From JAFMJV01 sp963800275 (GTDB lineage Bacteria; Chloroflexota; Limnocylindria; Limnocylindrales; CSP1-4): a stretch of 64,000 nucleotides of DNA. Each line of letters begins with the position of its first letter. Position 1 is the stretch's first letter. Positions 56,417-64,000 of this stretch are shown here, one piece after another. The notes beneath the pieces are model-generated. The model saw only the letters and a list, made by a program, of their open reading frames with translations, was not told where the DNA came from and did not search any database. A program made the position numbers and the translations under genes. The DNA is taken from the NCBI GenBank assembly GCA_963800275.1, contig CAWDAI010000006.1:372001-436000 (forward strand), in the 5' to 3' direction.

Positions 56417-57280
56417 TCAGGACTCGGCCGCCCGGCGGAGCGCGGCCTGCAGCGAAGCCATGGCGGGTCCAGGCTCACCGCGACCGACGGGGTGGCCGTC
56501 GAGTCGGACGACCGGCATCAGCTCGCGTACCGACGAGGAGGTAAAGACCTCCTCGGCAGCGGCCATCTGGGGTCGGCCGAACCAGCCCTCCTCCACGTCG
56601 TATCCGAGCTCGTCGGCGAGGCGGATGACCCAGGCCCGGGTGACGCCCGCGAGGATGCCCAGATCGAGGGCCGGCGTGTAGAGCGACTGATCCTGCCGCC
56701 ACCAGATGTTGGTGGTGGGCCCTTCGAGCACGGTGCCGTCGTGGGCCAGGAAGATCGCGTCGTCGGCACCCCGCCGTACGGCCTCGTCGTGGGCCGCCAT
56801 GTTGACCGCGTACGAGGTGGACTTCACGCCATCGAGCAGCCAGGGTGCGCCCATGCGAGCACGCGGGTCGGTACCGAGCCCGAGGGTGATGAGGCTGATG
56901 CCGGCCGCACGGACGGCCTCCAGGCCCGGCGGGATCGCACCCACCATGGCGATCGCCACAGGCGGGTGACCGGGCGGGCCGGCCGTGACGGTGAAGCGCA
57001 ACGAGCAGTCTGGTTGGCCCGCCGCGGAGATGGCCTCGCGCGCGAGCGTGCCCAGGTCGTCGAGCGCGGGCAGGGCGAATCCCATGCGTTCCGCGGAATG
57101 GGCTAGCCGGAGCAGGTGCTCGCGGAGAGCGAAGGCGCGTCCGCCGTACACGCGCAGCGTCTCGAACGCGGCCAGCCCGCGCAACAAGCCGGGGTCGTCA
57201 GCCTGGATGACCGGCGTCTCCGGATCGACCACACCGCGCCCCAGCACGGCGATGGCAAGGGGGCGAGGTCCTGGCGTCAT
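56417..57280 (-). CDS. pabC: Aminodeoxychorismate lyase / class IV aminotransferase
   Basis: 287 aa, fold-type IV PLP enzyme. K153 in LLDGVKSTSYAVNMAAHDEA is the PLP lysine; DDAIFLAHDGTVLEGPTTNI binds the phosphate region; EVFTSSSVRELMPV is the family C-terminal block. Its ATG overlaps the stop of pabB, so it should be the ADC lyase that yields p-aminobenzoate for folate. A D-amino-acid or branched-chain aminotransferase is possible by sequence alone, but the context favours PabC. Confidence 0.9.
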   Translation of the reverse strand: MTPGPRPLAIAVLGRGVVDPETPVIQADDPGLLRGLAAFETLRVYGGRAFALREHLLRLAHSAERMGFALPALDDLGTLAREAISAAGQPDCSLRFTVTAGPPGHPPVAIAMVGAIPPGLEAVRAAGISLITLGLGTDPRARMGAPWLLDGVKSTSYAVNMAAHDEAVRRGADDAIFLAHDGTVLEGPTTNIWWRQDQSLYTPALDLGILAGVTRAWVIRLADELGYDVEEGWFGRPQMAAAEEVFTSSSVRELMPVVRLDGHPVGRGEPGPAMASLQAALRRAAES

Positions 57281-58359
57281 GCGGCTTCCCGTGTTCGTGC
57301 GCCGGAGGCGAGGGCATCGAGGAGGGGTCCGGCCTTGACCCACAATTCTGCGACTTCGGCCGCAGGATCGGAGTCCCACACCACACCGCCACCGACCCAC
57401 AGGTGGATGCGCCCATCGGAGATGGCGAAGGTACGGATGGTGAGCGCGAGCTCGAAGTCGCCGTTGGGCCAGATGGTGCCGAGCGCGCCCATGGAGGCGC
57501 CCCGACCGACCGGCTCGAGTGCGTTGATATGGTCGAGCGCGGCGATCTTGGGAGCACCGGTGACCGAGCCACCGGGGAACATGACGCGCAGCGTATCGGC
57601 CAGGCCCAGGCCTTCCCGGGCGATCCCCTCGACGGTCGATACGAGGTGCTCCACGCCGGCCATCGGCCGGGCCTTCATGAGCACCGGCCAGCGGACGCTG
57701 CCAGGCTGGCAGACGCGGCCCAGGTCGTTGCGCTCGAGGTCTACGATCATGACGTGCTCGGCGGCGTCCTTGACCGAGGCACGCAACTCCTTCGCGCCGC
57801 CCTTGGGCCGAGTGCCCTTGATGGGCATCGTGCGCAGGCGCTGGCCGTGTCGCTCGAGGAAGACCTCCGGCGTGGCGGAGACGATGGCCCAGCCGTCGCC
57901 AGCGAGCGGGCGGGGGTGCAGGGGCGCAAGGCCAGCGAGTGCCGCCGCCACGGCAGCCGGATCCCCCTCGAAAGGCGCGGCCAGGTGCTGGACCAGGTTG
58001 ACCTGGTAGATCTCGCCTGCGGCGATGGCCTCCCGGGCCTGGGCCACCGCACGGCGGTACTCGCTGGCGCTCCAGGTCCGCTCCCACTCGCCTACGCGGT
58101 AGTGCCCCGTCATGCCGGCCGGCTCGTTGCTGGGGCTGATGCGGCAGGCCACGAGGGGCAGGTCCGGCACCGGCTCCGGGCGCGCTGCCGAAGGCACCCT
58201 GCGCATGGCCTCGGACAGGCCGTAGCCCAGGTAGAGGTCAGCGCGCAGGCCGCGCGCAGGATCCGGTCCGAAGAAGCCGGCGCCCCGCAGGTAGGCCTCC
58301 ACCTCGTCGAGTGCCCGGACCGGGTCCCGGGACTCGTAGCAGGAGCCGCGCGTCACCAT
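57277..58359 (-). CDS. pabB: Aminodeoxychorismate synthase component I
   Basis: 360 aa chorismate-binding enzyme. PIKGTRPKG contains the Lys that marks PabB-type (forms the covalent 2-position adduct); other motifs are ERNDLGRVC, HLVSTVEG, RVMFPGGSVTGAPKIAALD and the IGWVGGGVV-like end (HLWVGGGVVWDSDP). The N-terminal domain is shortened (about 95 residues against 150 or more in E. coli PabB), as in many Chloroflexota and Actinomycetota forms. No pabA glutaminase is next to it. It overlaps the upstream hypothetical gene by 7 bases. Confidence 0.92.
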   Translation of the reverse strand: MVTRGSCYESRDPVRALDEVEAYLRGAGFFGPDPARGLRADLYLGYGLSEAMRRVPSAARPEPVPDLPLVACRISPSNEPAGMTGHYRVGEWERTWSASEYRRAVAQAREAIAAGEIYQVNLVQHLAAPFEGDPAAVAAALAGLAPLHPRPLAGDGWAIVSATPEVFLERHGQRLRTMPIKGTRPKGGAKELRASVKDAAEHVMIVDLERNDLGRVCQPGSVRWPVLMKARPMAGVEHLVSTVEGIAREGLGLADTLRVMFPGGSVTGAPKIAALDHINALEPVGRGASMGALGTIWPNGDFELALTIRTFAISDGRIHLWVGGGVVWDSDPAAEVAELWVKAGPLLDALASGARTREAA

Positions 58360-58697
58360 GGGTCCGGGTTGGGTTCGCCCCGCGGCGGATGGAAGCTGAC
58401 GATGACCCGCCCAGGTGCGTCGAGTGGCTCATCGGTGACGAGCTCGAAGGCGCCCGGATAGCGCGCGCGCAGCGCCGTGCGCAGGTCGGGCAAGGAACGC
58501 TCGAGCAGGGCCAGGTCGGCGACCCCACGCGCGAACTCGTCGAGCTCGGTCGCCGGACGGAAGCGGGCACGCACGAGGATGGCCTCGTAGCGCTCGACCT
58601 GCCAGGCGATGCGGATGGAGCCGTCCGGTTGCAGCATCGGCCCATGGTAGGGGCATCGCTCGTGAAGCTCGCGATCGACGTCGGACGCCGCAGCCAC
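58353..58697 (-). CDS. Hypothetical protein upstream of pabB
   Basis: 114 aa at most (ATG 58697) or 94 aa (ATG 58637). Protein-like composition: SIRIAWQVERYEAILVRARF, ADLALLERSLPDLRTALRAR and VIVSFHPPRGEPNPD. I do not recognise a family. It overlaps the pabB start by 7 bases on the same strand, so it is co-transcribed with the folate genes and divergent from the PPOX gene by about 32 bp. Coding status rests on composition and overlap. Confidence 0.55.
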   Translation of the reverse strand: MAAASDVDRELHERCPYHGPMLQPDGSIRIAWQVERYEAILVRARFRPATELDEFARGVADLALLERSLPDLRTALRARYPGAFELVTDEPLDAPGRVIVSFHPPRGEPNPDPW

Positions 58698-58729
58698 GGC
58701 AAGGTCGAGGAGAGCACTATGCTGTGGCC

Positions 58730-59134
58730 ATGTTCGATGAACGCCCCGACATCCAGGAGCGCCTCCAAGGCGAGCTGGTCGCCTGGATGACCACCGTCAA
58801 CCCCGCCGGCCAGCCCCAGACCTCACCAGTGTGGTTCCTCGCCCAGGACGAGTCCTTCGTCATCTACTCGCTCGCGTCGACCCCGCGCACGCGGAACATC
58901 GCGTCGAACGCGCGCGTATCGCTGCACCTCAACAGCACGCCCACCGGCGGTGACGTGGTGATCATCGAGGGCGTAGCCGAGATCGTCTCGGACGGCCCGA
59001 CCGCGGCAGAGGACGAGGCATACGTGGACAAGTACCGTTCGTCGATGGACGACCTGGGGATGACCCCGGAGTCGTTCTCCGCTGACTATCCCGTGCGCAT
59101 CCGCGTCAGGCCCACACGCCTGCGCGCCTCCTAG
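58730..59134 (+). CDS. PPOX-class (Rv3369-like) split-barrel flavin/F420-binding protein
   Basis: 134 aa. The split-barrel sequence AWMTTVNPAGQPQTSPVWFL, YSLASTPRTRNIASNARVSL and VVIIEGVAEIV matches the TIGR03667/Rv3369-like pyridoxamine-5'-phosphate-oxidase-fold family, which binds F420 or flavin. GTG 58724 two codons earlier is possible. With the DUF385-like gene at 54090 it hints at F420 in this organism. It is followed 11 bp later by the O-methyltransferase gene. Confidence 0.88.
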   Translation: MFDERPDIQERLQGELVAWMTTVNPAGQPQTSPVWFLAQDESFVIYSLASTPRTRNIASNARVSLHLNSTPTGGDVVIIEGVAEIVSDGPTAAEDEAYVDKYRSSMDDLGMTPESFSADYPVRIRVRPTRLRAS

Positions 59135-59145
59135 GCATCGATACC

Positions 59146-59781
59146 GTGGCGACCGGCGACGATCTGGCAGCCTACGCAGCTCGACATACGACCGTCTCCT
59201 CGCAATCGCTGCAGGCGACGGCCGCGTCCACCCGCAGCTGGACCGACCACGCCGGGCTGATGATCGATGAGACCGAAGGCCAGCTGCTGCGCATGCTGGT
59301 CGCCGTAAGCCGGGCTCGGATGATCCTCGAGATCGGCACCTTCGCCGGCTACTCCGCCCTGGCCATGGCCGAATCCCTGCCACCGGGCGGGCATCTCGAC
59401 ACGCTCGAACTCGACCCCGGGCATGCGGCCAAGGCCGCGGAGCATATCGCGGCGGCGGGCATGTCCGATCGCATCGCGATCCATGTGGGCGTGGCGCTCG
59501 ATACGCTCGAGCAGCTCAGCGGGCCCTATGACCTCGCCTTCATCGACGCCGACAAGTCTGCCTACGCCGCCTACTACGAGCGGGTCCTGCGCCTGATGCG
59601 CAAGGGCGGCCTGATGGTGGCGGACAACGTCTTCCGGCATGGGCGCGTGCTCGAGACCACCGCTGACCCCAGCGTCACCGGCGTGCAGGCCTTCAATGAC
59701 CACGCCGCCGCGGACCCACGCGTGGAAACGGTCATGCTCACGGTGCGTGACGGCGTCTCGCTGATCCGGGTCCGCGAATAG
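59146..59781 (+). CDS. SAM-dependent O-methyltransferase (COMT-like)
   Basis: 211 aa, GTG start. SAM motif I is ILEIGTFAGYSALAMAESLP; the metal and catalytic segment is DLAFIDADKSAYAAYYERVL with Asp and Lys; DNVF follows. This is the cation-dependent class I O-methyltransferase family (catechol/caffeoyl-CoA type, bacterial YrrM-like). The substrate is unknown; bacterial members methylate tRNA or small phenolics. Confidence 0.92.
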   Translation: MATGDDLAAYAARHTTVSSQSLQATAASTRSWTDHAGLMIDETEGQLLRMLVAVSRARMILEIGTFAGYSALAMAESLPPGGHLDTLELDPGHAAKAAEHIAAAGMSDRIAIHVGVALDTLEQLSGPYDLAFIDADKSAYAAYYERVLRLMRKGGLMVADNVFRHGRVLETTADPSVTGVQAFNDHAAADPRVETVMLTVRDGVSLIRVRE

Positions 59782-59790
59782 GGCCGCGCC

Positions 59791-61059
59791 CTACTCCGCG
59801 CCGCGCAGGGCGTCGGTGGGCGAGAGGCGGGCGGCGCGCATGGCGGGATAGAAGCCGGCAAGGGCGCCGATACCGACCGCGGCCGCGATGCCTCCGAGCA
59901 CGGCCACGGCGGGGATGATCGGCGTCCAGGCCTGGCTCAGGGCGTAGGCCACGGCCAATCCCGCTCCGAGCAGCACGCCCAGCACCCCACCCACCAGCGC
60001 CAGGGCCAGCGCCTCGCTCACGAACTGGAGGGCGATCTGCCGACGGGTCGCCCCCAGCGCCCGGCGCAGGCCGATCTCACCGCGTCGTTCCATGACGGAC
60101 ATGAGCATGACATTGGCGATGCCGAAGCCGCCCACGATGAGAGCGACAGCGCCCAGTCCCAGGAAGAGGTCGGTGAAGGCCACCGCCGCCGCGGCCTTGG
60201 CTTCGAGCACGTCCGAGGGTCGGGTGACCTCCACTTCGCTGGGGTCCTCGGGGTTGGCGGTCCGACCCATGACGGCGCGCACGTCGTCGATGTAGTCCAC
60301 GTCGCTGCGCACGTAGATCGTGCTGGGCGAACCGTCGTAGTCGAAGAGCTCGTCCGCGACCGGAGCCCCGACGAAGGCAGAGGAATCGAGCTCGGAGGCC
60401 AGCTCGACCGGCGCCAGCACGCCGAGCACGGTGAACCAGCGGTCGCCCAGCCACACGCGGACCCCGGTGCGCCCGATGCCGAGCCGTCGGGCCGCGGTGT
60501 TGCCCAGCACGACGGTGGGCAGGGTCGCCGACGCCCGATCGAGCCATCGGCCCAGCGCGACCTCGGCGCGCAGCGTGTCCAGGAGATCAAGGTCGGCCGC
60601 GGTCACGCTGATGCCGCCCGTGCGGCCGCTGTCGATGAGATCGGTGCGCCGCACGGTCGCATCCACCGTGGCCACCGCCGAGGCGGCCTCGACCGGTGCC
60701 ACTCGCTGGACCATGGCTCGGGCCTCGGGTGAGAGTTCGGCCTCGCCGCCGAAGATGGTTTGACCCGCCGTCACCCGGAGCATGTTGGTGCCCAGTCGAT
60801 CGAGCTGGGAGAGCAGGTCCGAGCGGCTCGATTCGCTGATGACGAGAACACCGACCATGGCCGCGATGCCGATGGCGATGCCGATCATGGTGAGGGCCGA
60901 GCGCACGCGGCTGGCGCGAAGCCCGATGGCGCCGAGGCCAACGAGATCAGCCGGATGCAATCGGCTGGATCTTGGCCTGGCAGGGCCACGTCGCCGCTCG
61001 TCAGCCGGAGCGTTCCCAGGCCGGGCGGTGCCGGGCACGGGTGGCGCGCCGACGCTCAT
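59791..61059 (-). CDS. MacB/FtsX-type ABC transporter permease
   Basis: 422 aa. An N-terminal Pro/Arg-rich cytoplasmic tail (1-35) precedes helix 1 (ALTMIGIAIGIAAMVGVLVI), a large external MacB periplasmic-core domain (about 75-290) and three C-terminal helices of the FtsX domain (GLGAVALIVGGFGIANVMLM; VGGVLGVLLGAGLAVAYAL; IGALAGFYPAMRAARLSPTD). The start overlaps the stop of the ABC ATPase gene by 4 bases. It belongs to mechanotransmission-type transporters that export peptides, lipids or antibiotics together with an adaptor. Confidence 0.93.
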   Translation of the reverse strand: MSVGAPPVPGTARPGNAPADERRRGPARPRSSRLHPADLVGLGAIGLRASRVRSALTMIGIAIGIAAMVGVLVISESSRSDLLSQLDRLGTNMLRVTAGQTIFGGEAELSPEARAMVQRVAPVEAASAVATVDATVRRTDLIDSGRTGGISVTAADLDLLDTLRAEVALGRWLDRASATLPTVVLGNTAARRLGIGRTGVRVWLGDRWFTVLGVLAPVELASELDSSAFVGAPVADELFDYDGSPSTIYVRSDVDYIDDVRAVMGRTANPEDPSEVEVTRPSDVLEAKAAAAVAFTDLFLGLGAVALIVGGFGIANVMLMSVMERRGEIGLRRALGATRRQIALQFVSEALALALVGGVLGVLLGAGLAVAYALSQAWTPIIPAVAVLGGIAAAVGIGALAGFYPAMRAARLSPTDALRGAE

Positions 61060-61907
61060 CGAGCAGCGCCCGTGTCGCGCACGATGCGGCCGTCGAGGAT
61101 CTCCACCTGCCGGGGCGTGCGCGCGGCCACCGCCTGGTCGTGGGTGATGACCACGATGGTCGTGCCGTCTCGCCGATTGAGCTCGTCGAGAAGCTCGAGG
61201 ATGACGCGTCCGGTTCGGCTGTCGAGGTTGCCGGTGGGCTCATCAGCGAGGACCAGCGTCGGGCGCCCCACCGTAGCCCGGGCGATGGCCACGCGCTGGC
61301 GCTCTCCGCCGCTGAGCTTGCCCGGGTGATGGTCAGAGCGATGGGAGAGCCCCACGCGCTCGAGGGCCTCACCGGCCAACCGGCGCCGCTCGCGCGGGTC
61401 GATCCCGCGGTAGAGGAGGCCGTTCGCCACGTTGTCCTGCGCGCTCATGCCCTCGAGCAGGAAGAACTGCTGGAAGATGAAGCCGACGTGCTGGCTACGC
61501 AGTCCGCTGAGGTCCTTGTCGCCGAGCCGGCCGACGTCGTAGCCGGCGACTTCGACGACCCCGCTCGTGGGCTTGTCCAAGGTGCCCAACACGTGGAGCA
61601 GGGTCGACTTGCCGGAGCCGGATGGGCCCACGATCGCCACCAGCTCGCCACCGCGAACGCGCAGGTCCACGCCCCTGAGCGCCTCGACCGGCGGGTCGCC
61701 GGGATAGGTTCGGACGGCCTTTCGCAAGTCGAGCACGACGGGTCCGAGCGGGCGGCGCGGCGGAAGAGCCGGCCGAGGTGGGGGGGCCGGTCGGATCGGC
61801 AGCGGGCGTGCGGGCACGGGCCGGAGCGGTGGACGGGGAGTCGGTCGGGACGGGCGCTGGCCCCAGGGGGATGGCGGTGGGCCCGGGCGGGCTGGCGGGA
61901 GCGTCAC
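61056..61907 (-). CDS. MacB-type ABC transporter ATP-binding protein
   Basis: 283 aa. Walker A GPSGSGKST, Q-loop FQQFFLLEGM, signature LSGGERQRVAIARA, Walker B LVLADEPTGNLDS and switch THD are complete. Close in type to LolD/MacB ATPases. The first 55 residues are very Pro/Arg-rich and lack homology; GTG or other starts near the conserved VVLDLRKAVRTY would remove them, but the ATG at 61907 overlaps the adaptor stop by 4 bases, which supports the long form. Confidence 0.94.
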   Translation of the reverse strand: MTLPPARPGPPPSPWGQRPSRPTPRPPLRPVPARPLPIRPAPPPRPALPPRRPLGPVVLDLRKAVRTYPGDPPVEALRGVDLRVRGGELVAIVGPSGSGKSTLLHVLGTLDKPTSGVVEVAGYDVGRLGDKDLSGLRSQHVGFIFQQFFLLEGMSAQDNVANGLLYRGIDPRERRRLAGEALERVGLSHRSDHHPGKLSGGERQRVAIARATVGRPTLVLADEPTGNLDSRTGRVILELLDELNRRDGTTIVVITHDQAVAARTPRQVEILDGRIVRDTGAAR

Positions 61908-62965
61908 GCGGGGACGACGACCTGGTCGCCGGCCTCGAAGTCGCCACTGACCTCGACCCCGTCGTCGTCGAAGAGGCCGACCTCGGCCCGTACCAGGTAG
62001 GTGCGGCCGTCATCAGCCACCATCTCCAGGGCGTAGCCACCCTCGCGTAGGGCGAGCAGGGCGTCGACCGGCACGGTCAGCACACCCGGACGTGTCTCCC
62101 GCACCACGCTAATGGTGACCTCGGCACCGTCGAGATCACCCGCGACGGCCGCGTCGGCCAGCTCGATGGTGACCGCGACCGTGGGCGCGCTGGCGCCGGG
62201 CAGGGTCTGGGCCACGCTCGCGATCTCGCTGACCGTGCCCGGTCCGTCCGTGCCGTCGGGCAGCTCCACGCTGACCGTATCGCCCACGCGCAGGATGTCG
62301 CGTCGGTCGGCTTCCAGGTCGAGCGTGACGACCAAGTCCGTGTCGCTGGTGTAGGCCACGACCGCGCCCGGTTGCGCGCGGGTGCCCAGCTCCGGCACGA
62401 CCTGCGTGACGCGGACGGCCGCGGGCATGAAGGTGATCTCACCCAGCTCCACCCGGCCATCCTGCTCCTGTCCCGTGCGCTTCTGCCACTGTTTGACCGC
62501 ATCCTCGGTGCGCGCACGGAACTTCCAGTCCGGCTTGAAGCCGTCCCGGAGGATCTTGGGGAAGCCGATGCGCTTGAGGCTGGCTTCGAGCTGCCGCACG
62601 TCGGGCCCGTTGGAGCTGTCGATGTCCAGGGCTCGGTACGCAGGGCGGGCGCCGTACATGAGGTACGAGCGGTTCGTCCCGTCGACCTCGTAGACGACAT
62701 CGCCGAGGGAGAGGATGTCGCCCTCTTTCGGGAGCGCCGTGAACGTGCCGGCTAGGCCGCCGATGATGACGCCTTCACCGGCATAGCCAAGGGTGCCGTC
62801 GAAGTCCTCGGTGGACTCGATGGTGCGGCGAGTGATGGTGGCCGTCGCGACCGGTACGACGGGTTCTTCCTGGGCGCTGGCTGTCGCCTGCACCGCCTCG
62901 CCGGGGAGCCGTTCACCCGTGAGCATGGCACCGACCACCAGGGCGGCGATGAAGAGGAGACGCAT
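61904..62965 (-). CDS. Efflux adaptor (HlyD/MacA-like) with inserted peptidoglycan-binding domain
   Basis: 353 aa. Signal or anchor peptide at 1-30, then a beta-barrel/lipoyl segment (ITRRTIESTEDFDGTLGYAG). A peptidoglycan-binding-1 domain is inserted at about 113-175 (GPDVRQLEASLKRIGF ... DAVKQWQKRTGQEQDGRVEL), replacing the coiled-coil hairpin of Gram-negative MacA. C-terminal adaptor parts follow (LVVTLDLEADRRDILRVGDT; GVLTVPVDALLALREGGYAL). It would link the ABC transporter to the cell wall. This domain order is common in monoderm-type exporters. Confidence 0.9.
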   Translation of the reverse strand: MRLLFIAALVVGAMLTGERLPGEAVQATASAQEEPVVPVATATITRRTIESTEDFDGTLGYAGEGVIIGGLAGTFTALPKEGDILSLGDVVYEVDGTNRSYLMYGARPAYRALDIDSSNGPDVRQLEASLKRIGFPKILRDGFKPDWKFRARTEDAVKQWQKRTGQEQDGRVELGEITFMPAAVRVTQVVPELGTRAQPGAVVAYTSDTDLVVTLDLEADRRDILRVGDTVSVELPDGTDGPGTVSEIASVAQTLPGASAPTVAVTIELADAAVAGDLDGAEVTISVVRETRPGVLTVPVDALLALREGGYALEMVADDGRTYLVRAEVGLFDDDGVEVSGDFEAGDQVVVPA

Positions 62966-62968
62966 CGA

Positions 62969-63592
62969 CTAGCTGCCCTCGGCCCCGCTCCGGAGGCCAC
63001 GGCCAGGACCAAAGCCCTCGAGCCCGACCTCGGTGCCACAAGCATCCATGGCCGCCTGGAACTCCGGGGACCGGCGGTCGATGCCCAGATCGCCTGCGGC
63101 CCGCCCGCCGCCTCGCTGCATACGCCCATCGTCTCCGATCACCGGGTCGGGATACTCGGGATAGCCGCTATCGCGCAGGCATCGCGCCAGCGCGAGCTGT
63201 TGCTCGACGAGCTCCTGCTCGGCCTCCGGATCGAGCTCCGGCCGGGAGGCGGCGAGGATGTCCCCGCAGGGTTCCTGCGCCGCGAGGAACTCCTCGCTGA
63301 AGCGGTCGAGCCCGTCACCTCCGTCGGGACCCCCACGCAGGAACAGGCGTCCGCCGCCACTGGCGGATGGATCATCCATCTCCACGCCGTTGTCACGCAT
63401 GCATTGGGCGAACACGAGCAACGCCTCCTCGCGGTCGGTGAACTCGAGGACGGTCTCCGCCTGCGCGGGCCCGGGTGACGACCCGGGGTCCTCGAGCGTG
63501 GCCACCTGGGCCGCGGCACCGGCCGCGAGGGACAGGGTCAGGGCGGCCACCGTGGCCATGGCAGCCGCGAGGGTTCGATGGTGCAGGAGCAT
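62969..63592 (-). CDS. Secreted protein with Cys-containing CMRDNG-type repeats
   Basis: 207 aa. Signal peptide 1-28 (ending LAAGAAAQ). The mature part has two copies of a short unit: FAQCMRDNGVEMDDP and LARCLRDSGYPEYPDP, each preceded by acidic helices, with two more Cys (EPCGDIL; MDACGTEVG). It closes the unit with a C-terminal Gly-rich segment. No enzyme motif. It lies 3 bp upstream of the adaptor gene on the same strand, so it is probably a co-exported or periplasmic accessory of the exporter. Its paralogue is at the window end. Confidence 0.8.
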   Translation of the reverse strand: MLLHHRTLAAAMATVAALTLSLAAGAAAQVATLEDPGSSPGPAQAETVLEFTDREEALLVFAQCMRDNGVEMDDPSASGGGRLFLRGGPDGGDGLDRFSEEFLAAQEPCGDILAASRPELDPEAEQELVEQQLALARCLRDSGYPEYPDPVIGDDGRMQRGGGRAAGDLGIDRRSPEFQAAMDACGTEVGLEGFGPGRGLRSGAEGS

Positions 63593-63737
63593 GGGGCTCG
63601 TTCTTCCTCCTCGTTCGGGAACGGGTCAGGCCAGGGCCCGGCCACGACCGGCACAGGTCGTCGCACGGCGGGTCGACAAGGATGGACCGGTCAGCTCAAA
63701 CAGAGTGGACGCTCGTGTAAGGAGACCGTAAGGCCAC

Positions 63738-64000
63738 CTACGCCGCAGGTGTGGCCCCAGGCATCGTCAGGCCGACCTCCGGGATGCACACTTGCGTGGC
63801 TGCCTGGAAGTCCGGCGAGAAGGGGTCGATGGCCAGGCCTCCGTCCTCCGCGCGCATCGCGCCGATGGTGAAGCCGCGCAGCGGATCGGGATCGGGGAAG
63901 TCGATGCCTTCCCGTCGCATGCACTCGGCGAAGGCGAGCTGCTCCTCCACTTGCTCCGTCTGCTGCTCGGGGTCCAGCTCCGGCTGGAGCGCGGCCAGCA
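63738..64000 (-). CDS. Paralogue of the secreted Cys-repeat protein (partial, runs off window)
   Basis: Only the last 87 codons are in the window; the frame stays open to position 64000. The visible end has LQPELDPEQQTEQVEEQLAF, then AECMRREGIDFPDPDP and QAATQVCIPEVGLTMPG. The matching stretch in the neighbour at 62969-63592 is SRPELDPEAEQELVEQQLAL, then ARCLRDSGYPEYPDP, so the two are tandem paralogues 145 bp apart. Function unknown. Confidence 0.75.
   Translation of the reverse strand, partial: LAALQPELDPEQQTEQVEEQLAFAECMRREGIDFPDPDPLRGFTIGAMRAEDGGLAIDPFSPDFQAATQVCIPEVGLTMPGATPAA

Overview
The window is high-GC, densely coded chromosomal DNA. Most genes in a run overlap the next by 1 to 4 bases, and GTG starts are common. 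The gene mix includes ThyX instead of ThyA, a VKOR plus DsbA pair, a DevS/DevR-like two-component system with universal stress proteins, a deazaflavin-type nitroreductase relative, an actinobacterial-type HhH-GPD protein and a TusA/DsrE sulfur cluster. This fits a free-living, at least partly aerobic bacterium. A high-GC Chloroflexota (Limnocylindria-like) is my best guess and a deep Actinomycetota is the alternative; this is inference, because the window has no rRNA. I see no tRNA, CRISPR array, insertion sequence or prophage.

Layout. 1-9376 is one co-oriented fatty-acid synthesis run: the end of an ECF sigma factor, a small membrane protein, accD, accA, a biotinyl-domain protein without the biotin lysine, accC, fabZ, a phosphoesterase, fabF, a second canonical accB, fabH and fabG. 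From about 6115 to 9300 the sequence carries roughly two dozen single-base frame breaks, which I read mainly as consensus error. 9402-17676 holds an LCP protein, a diguanylate cyclase, polX, an acidic-tailed TPR protein and a 905-residue protein that looks like a degenerate DNA methyltransferase joined to a nuclease-like domain. 17714-22389 holds two tandem DUF885 hydrolases facing a cysteine-desulfurase-like enzyme. 22512-32609 holds a potassium channel, acetyl-CoA synthetase (one frameshift), moaA, an RDD protein, purine nucleoside phosphorylase, thyX, a TerB-like protein and katG.

33851-37028 (minus strand) is a sulfur-trafficking operon: ArsR, DsrE, TusA, DsrE2, TusA and a sulfide:quinone-reductase-like flavoprotein. 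37102-39674 holds a secreted protein, VKOR, DsbA and a universal stress protein. 40178-47564 holds an Rrf2 regulator, a DevR/DevS-like pair with a second universal stress protein, hydrolases, adenosine deaminase, a tiny zinc-ribbon protein and an S41 protease homologue lacking its general-base lysine. 47638-56051 holds a lytic transglycosylase-like protein, a fusion of a GIY-YIG nuclease-like domain to GreA, aminopeptidase N, a DEAD-box helicase and small repair or redox proteins. 56417-59781 holds pabC/pabB, a PPOX-fold protein and an O-methyltransferase. 59791-64000 is a MacB-type exporter operon with a peptidoglycan-binding adaptor and two paralogous secreted proteins.

The best candidates for undescribed biology are the GIY-YIG-GreA fusion (with an inverted repeat touching its start codon and a 59-bp direct repeat upstream), the 905-aa methyltransferase-like/nuclease-like protein, and the lysine-less biotinyl protein in the acetyl-CoA carboxylase operon.
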